Origin: Mytilinidion resinicola
Lineage: Eukaryota > Ascomycota > Dothideomycetes > Mytilinidiales > Mytilinidiaceae
Length of the DNA: 64,000 bases
Assembly: GCF_010093595.1 (NCBI RefSeq)
Contig: NW_022985461.1
Location: 31,822-95,821 of the forward strand
Reading direction: 5' to 3'
Positions 56,911 through 64,000 of this stretch are shown in pieces (within the stretch, counting starts at the first letter, position 1; each line of letters starts with the position of its first letter). The notes beneath the pieces were generated by a model. It had not been told where the DNA came from and ran no database searches. It saw only the letters and a list, made by a program, of their open reading frames with translations. The translations under genes and the position numbers were made by a program.

Positions 56911-59900
56911 TCAGCTCGTAAACGGCAAGGTTGTCTGCCCTCGGTCTGGGTCGCTCATCCTGCTCAGCTGTTAGCTTTGAACTGAATAGCTCACTCAAGA
57001 ATCAACTCACTTGATGATGCGGACATCCTCCTGGATGGAGACGCTTCCCATGGCTTGAGGAGTAATCAGGATGAATTGACGACCAACGGCGCGACGTGCG
57101 GCCTCAATCTAACGGTAGATTATGTGAGCGGTCTCTTTCGGCCCAATAAAGCTCTTGACAACAGACGAGAGCTTGCTTACCATCATCTTCATGCTAATAT
57201 CCCGGTTGACGCTGTCCATGAAAACATCACTAGTTCCATGTTAGCCGGCCCATTCAAGTTTTGTAGATATGATCACTCTTACAATTCATCCAAGCATCGT
57301 ATAGGCGAGCCCATCGCATCCCACAGTGCAAGAAGCAGGCATATCGTTGAGAATGACTTCTCGCCGCCCGATAGCGTCTGCGTCTGCCGTCCTCTTTCGT
57401 CGCTCTTGGTAATATCAGGCTCCACCTATAGCAGCGTTAGGCCTATGACTTTGATACACAAGATTGAATTAAGAAAGAGGCTTACCTTGATATCCAGAGT
57501 CTTGTGTATAGCGCTGATCTCGAGAGATCCCCGGAAACTACGTTCGCTGAGCAGGTAAGTAAAGGTGATACGCGCACCAGCTTGAATATAGCGCCTGAAT
57601 TTCCCCCATCGGTCCCGGCGGTCTATTAAAGCCTCCTTGAGTATTGACATCAATTCGAGGCTACGATCCTTGAGTCCCTTGGCCTCTTTGTGAGCGGCAT
57701 TGGCTTCAATTTCAGCATGCACAAGTTCTTCCTTTGTTGCCCCGAGCCTTGACTCATTAGCTAGATTGATATTTCGGAAAAGTGAACTCACCTGGCCTCG
57801 CTGTTCTTCAAGTCTTTTATGAGCCTTTCCCTTTTCCTTTCCAAACCCTCGTAAGTTTCACCTGGAGGAACTGGAATACGAAGGCAGACTTCCGTGGCCT
57901 TGCTCGTATACTCCTCGACAATATTTGCCTGCTCTTGGCGCCCTCCGATAAGCTGCGCCTTTTCCCCTTCTGCGAACCTGAAGGACTCTATAGCGAGATT
58001 CTTTTGCTGCAACGCAACTTCTCTTGCCTGCTCTAGCCTTTGGAGCTTCTTTGACGTTTTGGTGATCCTTGCCTCAACCTCTTTTTCTTCCAGCTCCAGG
58101 GATCTATACTCTTTCTCCGCAGTTTCCTCTTCAGTCTTGTCTTCAGCTCTGGCATCTTGCGCATCTTGGAAAGACGCTTCAAGGGCTTCTTTTTCTGCTT
58201 CCTTTTCTCGAAGCAGCTTCTCATAGTCTTTGAGCTTTCCTGCTTGGGGAGTCTCCGCCTCGAGTTCGTCTCTCAAACGATCAGAAAGTTCATCGGCACG
58301 TTGATGTTGGACTCTCAACTGATTTTCAACGGTTGTGTAACTCTCGATAGCTTTGTTGCATTGCGCTACCTTCCCTTGAACGGCCTTCTCCTGCGCCTCT
58401 ATGCCCTTCAATTCTTGCTGGAGCTGGGCCAAGTTCTCCTTTTCAAAGCTAGACGTGTGTGAGTAACGACTTGTTGCAAAGATCCAGCTGACTTACCCGA
58501 GCTGAGATTCTTGGTCTGTTTGCATACGAACTTGTCCGTTCCAAGGGTGAATTGGTCCCAGCTTTGGAGCTCCACCTGAAGTCAGCTGGAAAAGATGGCC
58601 AGCTCCCCTCCTCTGATCGGACATCGCAAAAACCTGCCTCACGTTCTGAGGGCGAACGTCGGCTGATATGAAATTGAAGGCTGTGGTGCGATTCTTGATG
58701 AGCACGGTCTGATCAATTGCCTGGCCGATAATCATTTGGTTGCGAACAAGATCGTTGTCGATCTAGGTGCGATTAGTGAAGACTTGGTATGGCGACCTCG
58801 AGTCCTACCTTCAGCACTCTCATCCAGGTCTCCAGCTCCGGACTTGGCTCTTTATTCGACGTGTCCAACGGTCTTGGGTTACCTATAAGAATGTTCGCCA
58901 CGCTAGAAAGTCAGCGTATTCAACAAGGCTCAAGGCAAGTCACTGACCATCTCGTCTTCTTCATTAATTCAGAGAGGATGCTTTCGTCGGCTTTGTTTGT
59001 CACGACGAACGAGTTAAGGGATGGTCCAGCTTGCTTCTCGAGGATTGAAGACCATTCAGGTTTTAGAAGGCGAACATGCCTACCCATCGGTCCCACAGGA
59101 GCAGTTCTGAATCCTCGCTCAGCCTCAATAGCGCGTAGTAAGCTGGGTAGATTAGGGTCATAGCCAGCAGTCCAGTGCCCTTGGCCAGATTGCATATTTC
59201 GGATGAGCGTCTGTTTTTGTTGAATCTGCTCCTTCTTTTGCGCTTTGGTTGGCCTGAAATCGTCCATCTCCTTTCTAGCCTTCTGAAGGTTTTGGACAAC
59301 GGTCGTACGCGTTTCTCTATGAGACTCCAGGGATGCTTTGGCCTGCGCCAACTTGGATTGTGCTTCTTCAATATCGGCGAGCTTCTGGGCGTGTTGACCA
59401 CCGTCTGCTTGTTCCTGTCGATGACGCTCCTCTCGAATCAGCGTAGTGTATTTCCTTATTGCTGCTTCTGAAGCCTTTATCTCGCTATAGATATTGCGTT
59501 CTTGTACCTATGTCTCATCAGCAATGCGAAACGATATTGAGTGAGTGTCATACTATGGTGTCCGCAAGTTTCTCTTTCTTCGCATCAAGCGTCTCCTTGG
59601 CGGCGGTACGTCGAGCCTGAACAGGAGCTATGCTGTCTTGAAGTGCCTTCAAAGATTCCCTGGCAGTTTCGCGTGCTTCGTTGGCGGTATCGTACCTTCC
59701 CGAGGCCTCCTCAGACTGTGTTCTCCTGTCATTGATCATTTCGTCCTTGTCTTGAATTAACTTGTCCAGTTCGGCAAGGCGCTATGCAAGTTGTTAGTAC
59801 TAGTACATTGCCATGAGAATCAAACGTACATCTTCTTGATCGATCACTTGGGCCCATGCCATCTGCATGACCAAATTATGTATCTTCTCATGGAGACCAT

Positions 59901-61012
59901 CCAGTTGCTGCGCTTGCCTTTTTTTGGCTGCAGCTTCATCGAATGCCTTCTTGCGGATCTGGACAGTCTCCTCTAAAAGATCATGTTTGCTCTCCACGGC
60001 ATTGATGGTGTCTGATAGCAATTTGTAATCGTTATCCAAAGCCTCCAACTGAGTCCCCTTGAGAAAGAACTTGTACTTGTCTTTTGCGTTGGAATGGTTC
60101 AAGAACTGTCGAGCCATGTCTTGTGTGAGTACGTTCATCGGATTATCCAATTGGAGACAGAATGCATCAAGGATATCATCCAAGTCGGCTTTCTTCGTCG
60201 AGACAGTCTTGTCATTGGTGTTCTTGATTTTATAGCTGTTGGACCCTGTCTTTGAGAATTGTCGTTCGACGATAATCGATTTTCCGTAGATCTCGGGCTT
60301 GTAGGCAGCGGAGCCTTGATTCTTGATACGTACACTGAGAAGAGCAGCACTATCAATGCGTTAGGACATTTCCATATGCCTCTGGTGCTCAGCTTACTCT
60401 CGGCCTTCTTTGATGAAACTCTTCAAACTTTGACCCCGATTGGTCGCGGTAGCCTTTCCTCCGAGACACAGAGTGATGGCAGTGAGGACAGCGCTCTTGC
60501 CGCTGCCATTGTGCCCGATAATAAAATTGATGAGGGGACCGAGTTTGACCGTAAGTCGATCATGACACATGAAGTTTGTGCACTTCACTTCTTCAATCAC
60601 GCCGTTGTCGGCCGGGTCGTTCACCTTGCCGTCCTGCAGTCGTTCTCTGTGTTTTTCAAATCGCTGTTGTATGATCTGGGTGGAGTGCTGGTCGTCGATT
60701 TCCTGGTATTGCAAGTCCTCGAAACCGCCATCGCGAGCGGTCTCCCAATCCTCCACAGGGCCTTGTGGACTTTCTTTGGTAAGATGAACCTCTTCTGAAA
60801 CGTAGGACATTGCTGCGTCAGATTCTTCATCTTCGCTAGCTGGTGATAAACGCGGTCGCTTGCCCTGCAATACGGTCAGACAGGCAATTCAGGGAATGGG
60901 GAATATGTGCATCTCCTACCGAGCCCCTTCGCAAACCCGCGGCATTAGTTCCAGAGGCTTCTCCATTCTCAGTACGCGACCGTGGGCGCTTGGAAGGCCG
61001 CATGGGAGCCAT
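56911..61012 (-). CDS. SMC6: SMC6, ATPase subunit of the SMC5/6 DNA-repair complex
   Basis: Thirteen exons: 61012-60920, 60864-60398, 60349-59830, 59781-59554, 59507-58948, 58902-58809, 58762-58497, 58448-57792, 57747-57486, 57425-57283, 57229-57181, 57108-57011 and 56959-56911. Together they encode 1161 aa; all 12 introns are 44-72 nt. Walker A GHNGSGKS is at about 148-155 and the Q-loop region follows. Coiled coils flank a hinge (about 460-610). The ABC signature LSGGEKS is at about 1067-1073 and Walker B CLDEFDVFMD at about 1093-1102. The end [29 protein letters not shown] is the Smc6 C-terminus. It works with Smc5 and Nse proteins in recombination repair and replication-fork stability. 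Every splice junction restores frame; the start [13 protein letters not shown] is the first ATG. Confidence 0.95.
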
Positions 61013-61247
61013 GGTAGGCGGTGGTGTGGTAAGGCTGGGTTTGTCGCGAGGGGCAGAGGAGGTCGTCGCGTCGCGAAAGGCACACGGCCTTCACAGAGCA
61101 AAGCTAAAGTGAGGCGTGGTCCCGTGACCGTCACTCAAATATCTCCGGTCAAACATTCACGCGGAGGTCTCTGCAGCCAAGGCTTTCATGAGTCAATCTC
61201 TGGACCAGAAGGCAGCTATATCGTACATTCACCACACCATAGCCTCC
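61013..61247. other. Short intergenic region, SMC6 start to ClpP stop
   Basis: This is the promoter of the minus-strand SMC6 gene and 3' UTR of the next minus-strand gene; no element stands out. Confidence 0.4.
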
Positions 61248-62196
61248 TCAATCCTTCTTCTCTTGCCCGCCTTCCGCCTCCCGCTTTACCAGAATGCGGT
61301 CCACCAGGCCAAAGTCCAGCGCTTCCTGCGCATCCATGTAGTAATCGCGCTCCATGAACTTCTCAATCTCGTCTAACGTCCGTGGCTTTGTTAGATGCCG
61401 CTGGTATATCATGTCGAGCTTCTTCCTGACCCGCAGAATCTCTTTGGCGTGAATGGCAATGTCCGACGCCTGCCCTGAGTATCCTCCGGAAGGTTGATGG
61501 ATCATGATCGAACTGTTTGGAAGGCAGAACCGATTTCCGGGAGCTCCACCACAAAGGAGGAGGGACCCCATGCTGGCCGCATGTCCCATACAAATGGTAG
61601 TTACTGGGCATCTAATGTAGGTCATTGTGTCGTAAATAGCGAGACCTGCGCTTTATTTTAGCAGTCATTCTGGAGATCGTTGTAGTGGCTTCCACATACC
61701 AGCTGTCACAGATCCGCCGGGCGAGTTTATGTAGAGACTTATCGGCTTCTCAGGGTTGTCGGCTTCGAGGAAGAGTAGTTGGGCCACGATGGAGGCTGAA
61801 GTGTCGTCGTCGACTGTACCATTGAGGCATACTATCCGCTCCTACCATGGGATCAGTAACATGTATAGAAGCATAAGAGGTATACACACACCTTCAGAAG
61901 CCTCGAATAGATGTCGTCTTGTGGATAATTAGCATCGAGGTCATGCCAGAGATAGAGAACAACGCACATGTGTGCCAACCGCCTCCCTAGTCCATTAGCT
62001 TAAGCTAGATTCATGCGATGAGAGCACTCACAATGGTCTCTGTAACGTAGGGTGTTGGTGACCAAGCTTGCGGAGCGCTCTTCTTGGGGGGAAACGATGG
62101 GGCACCCGGCGGCATGGAGAAGAACGAGCGAGCTCCATGCCGAGCTGGAACTCGTAGAGCTGAGTTAGAAAAGGCGCCCTTCAGTATTCGCGACAT
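61248..62196 (-). CDS. Mitochondrial ATP-dependent Clp protease proteolytic subunit
   Basis: Exons 62196-62032, 61986-61968, 61917-61892, 61841-61700 and 61645-61248 (introns 45, 50, 50 and 54 nt) encode 249 aa. Residues 1-30 are a basic, Ser/Ala-rich presequence ([19 protein letters not shown]). Then come [45 protein letters not shown] and the catalytic residues: Ser in GHAASMGS (about 142), His in IMIHQPSGG (about 167) and Asp in FMERDYYM (about 218). It is the barrel protease of the mitochondrial matrix, working with a ClpX-type unfoldase. Two exons are tiny (19 and 26 nt), yet they restore [15 protein letters not shown] exactly. The product has His where Gln is common before AASMGS. Many f ungi, including baker's yeast, lack ClpP, so its presence is informative. 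Confidence 0.94.
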
Positions 62197-62324
62197 GATT
62201 GTGGTTGTAGAATACTGGGTGTCTCGAAGTTGCAGCTCGAAGAAGCATCGAACAAAGTGCCAAGACACCGCTAATTCCTCCAACTCTCGCGGTCCTTGCT
62301 CCTCTAGACTTCGCCCTTCCATAT
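62197..62324. promoter_or_regulatory. Divergent promoter between ClpP and the 380-aa gene
   Basis: Only 128 bp separate the two divergent ATGs (62196 minus and 62325 plus), so both genes must share a compact bidirectional promoter. No TATA box is apparent. Both products may be mitochondrial, which would fit co-expression, but that is inference. Confidence 0.5.
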
Positions 62325-63523
62325 ATGTCCCTGATGAGAATCTCTCTGCCGCATGGGCGTCCTCGTTTCAGAGCAATTATCTGGCAAGCGCATCATAGAC
62401 AGTTCCGCCGAAAGGCTTCCTCCGCCGCGAAGGAAAGCCCGGAATCTCTCGAACCACTCGTCCAAGATGTCCACCTCCGAAAAGCGAGCAATCGCCCTCT
62501 TCCAATACCCCCGGTGCTCAAGCCCATGGCTGCTTCAATCAAGCCGCCATGGAAAGAGCCCAAGCCAGATCCCGACCTAAATAATCTCACTCCTTTTCAA
62601 AAGAAGCTCTACCAAAATCCGTATGGTCCGCGCAACCCGCTCTGTCCTAATTCCCCCCGTTGCTGACCCTCAAACGCATAGCTCATGCACTCGCGACGCC
62701 CGTTAGACTCTGCTCCGCTACGCTCTTGCGACTGCCATCAGATCTCCTACTCTCAATGCAAGTTAAACTGCATCCTACCACCGAGGCGCCATGGCTTGTT
62801 CCCGCAGCCCTTGCCTCCAAGTCCAATAATCACGGCGTACCAGTACGATACTTGGCCCAGGAATCAATGATATTATACCTTACTCGCAACAAAAGAGAGC
62901 CCTGGAAATACACTCTTCCCCTCCGAATCGTCGAAAATCTCGGCTCCGCAATTAAGAAATTAGTCTGGCGTGAAGACATGCCTGCTTTGCTCCTGTCTAT
63001 TCTTCGGAAACAACTAGTGGCCAACCTTCGATGGTTTTTTGGCAAAACATCAAATCACTTAGTTCCATGTGAAAGCCAGAGCCCAACCGATGTCGACCAC
63101 ATTGACGATGTCTCTTGCATTCTGTGCCTTCGTACTTTGACAACTGGGGTGGACCATCTCCATACCGAGCTGACACAAATCGTGCTGAAGGCTGAACAGA
63201 GTGCAGACAAGATCTCCAAGAGACACCGGCAGACGTACGACACCAGTAAAACGAGTTCTGATCCACCTCCGCACGTTCCTCGTCTGAAGCCTAGCCTACG
63301 ATTCCCCCCGCTTCACTTCCCTACGGCTGTCTGGAGAGGTAGACGTGTTCCAGTTTACAGTCTTATTGACCTACTCGGCGAAGAGCATCTAGCTGAGCTC
63401 ATAAAGGACACGAAGTTCCAGGATGAGAAAAATGTCGTAGTCATGAGAGAATCTCGAATTGCAGTCTCGGCGCAAATTAAGTTAATGCAACTCCAAGCGT
63501 ACTTAGCGAAGCCTATGCCTTGA
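62325..63523 (+). CDS. Conserved fungal protein, probably mitochondrial, function unknown
   Basis: Exons 62325-62625 and 62682-63523 (56-nt intron) encode 380 aa. The N-terminus is basic with a presequence-like MSLMRISLPHGRPRFRAIIW, HRQFRRKAS. A conserved block spans the intron: PDLNNLTPFQKKLYQNPYA, HALATPVRLCSATLLRLPSD. The C-terminal part has HFPTAVWRGRRVPVYSLIDL and ELIKDTKFQDEKNVVVM. The intron uses donor GTCCGC; only this choice gives NPYAHALATPVR. I recognise the LTPFQKKLYQNPYA/LATPVR block as typical of an uncharacterised mitochondrial-type fungal family, possibly linked to mitochondrial gene expression; not certain. Confidence 0.85.
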
Positions 63524-63787
63524 CAGGATCATTGGAAAAGGCAAAGACAGAATCGGGCCTCGCTCATTTATTCACATGCCAGGGGAGCAGCTTTGGGGAA
63601 ACTAATGATACTCCGATGCAGCATTTCGCGTCATGTATAAACTCCATCGAGTTCTGATCGTTGCCTGTGGAACAGACACCACAAAACAGCGTGCAGTTGG
63701 GCTGAGATGGTCAGAGCGAATTCACAAAGCCTATCCCTTAACCCGTCGAGGCGCAACGCTCGGGCTAACGCCAAGCGAACATCATTC
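63524..63787. other. 3' flank of the 380-aa gene
   Basis: No gene is seen up to the transposon copy at 63788; the five bases CATTC (63783-63787) are the expected left target duplication. Confidence 0.4.
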
Positions 63788-63998
63788 TGGCAGCTGGCGT
63801 AGGAAGGGCAAAGGATCAGTGAGGAAAGCATCAGTTGTATTGAGGTGCTAATGAGTGGCTATATAGTGAAGAGAGACCAGGGGTTGCAGGCAGCAACGGT
63901 GACAAAACAACAGGTGAACCCTGTCCAGCTGAGAAGTGAACCCTGTACAGCTGAGACGCGTAGACAGACGTGCGTAGGAGCATTCTAACTGGCTGCCA
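63788..63998. mobile_element. 211-bp miniature TIR transposon, copy B
   Basis: This is identical over 211 bp to 27650-27860, with the same TGGCAGCTGG...CTGGCTGCCA ends. The left flank is CATTC and the only two bases visible after the element are CA, consistent with a CATTC target duplication cut by the window edge. Confidence 0.85.
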
Positions 63999-64000
63999 CA

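Overview
The window is nuclear DNA of a filamentous ascomycete (Pezizomycotina; the gene style fits Dothideomycetes, but I cannot prove the class). The evidence is compact genes with many 44-95 nt GT-AG introns carrying CTAAC/CTGAT-type branch sites, clear orthologues of housekeeping proteins (CCT7, ATP14, NDC80, LST7, APC2, SMC6, mitochondrial ClpP), fungal-only families (HSL-type lipase, DUF3445, DUF1765, class II peroxidase, Fig1-like) and decayed retrotransposons. All gene models below were built by hand; each exon set given sums to a multiple of three unless a break is stated.

Layout. 1-2.5 kb: the 3' end of a dead Ty3/gypsy element (chromodomain plus LTR), a dispersed repeat and an F-box-like fragment. 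3-8 kb: CCT7 and an unrecognised 763-aa gene. 8-13 kb: a decayed tandem array, a frameshifted secreted beta-propeller gene, an HSL-type lipase, and an inverted copy of the same array. 13-20 kb: four minus-strand genes (membrane-anchored repeat protein, DUF3445 protein, two small proteins). 20.8-23.4 kb: a BTB protein and ATP14. 24.9 kb: an interrupted tRNA-Ser gene. 25.5-31.5 kb: an unknown conserved gene, a gene split by a miniature transposon, and a Fig1-like gene with a stop in frame. 32-40.4 kb: repeat, DUF1765 gene, secreted peroxidase. 40.9-63.5 kb: mostly core cell-cycle, chromosome and organelle genes (NDC80, LST7, APC2, an F-box protein, SMC6, ClpP, an unknown gene). The window ends inside the flank of a second, identical copy of the miniature transposon.

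The most striking feature is the tRNA-Ser(GCU) gene at 24912-25091. It folds into a near-textbook tRNA only if two segments of 49 and 50 nt are removed. Neither lies at the normal tRNA intron site. Both begin GT, end AG and carry TACTAAC/CACTAAC about 10 nt before the 3' end, so both look like spliceosomal introns: one splits the anticodon stem, the other splits the variable arm exactly after a UUCG tetraloop.

The second theme is recent gene breakage: a 211-bp terminal-inverted-repeat element with a 5-bp target duplication inside a WW-like/nuclease-like gene, a one-base frameshift in the beta-propeller gene, and a CGA-to-TGA type stop in the Fig1-like gene. Accessory, broken and repeat-rich DNA lies mainly left of about 33 kb; the right half is largely conserved and intact.
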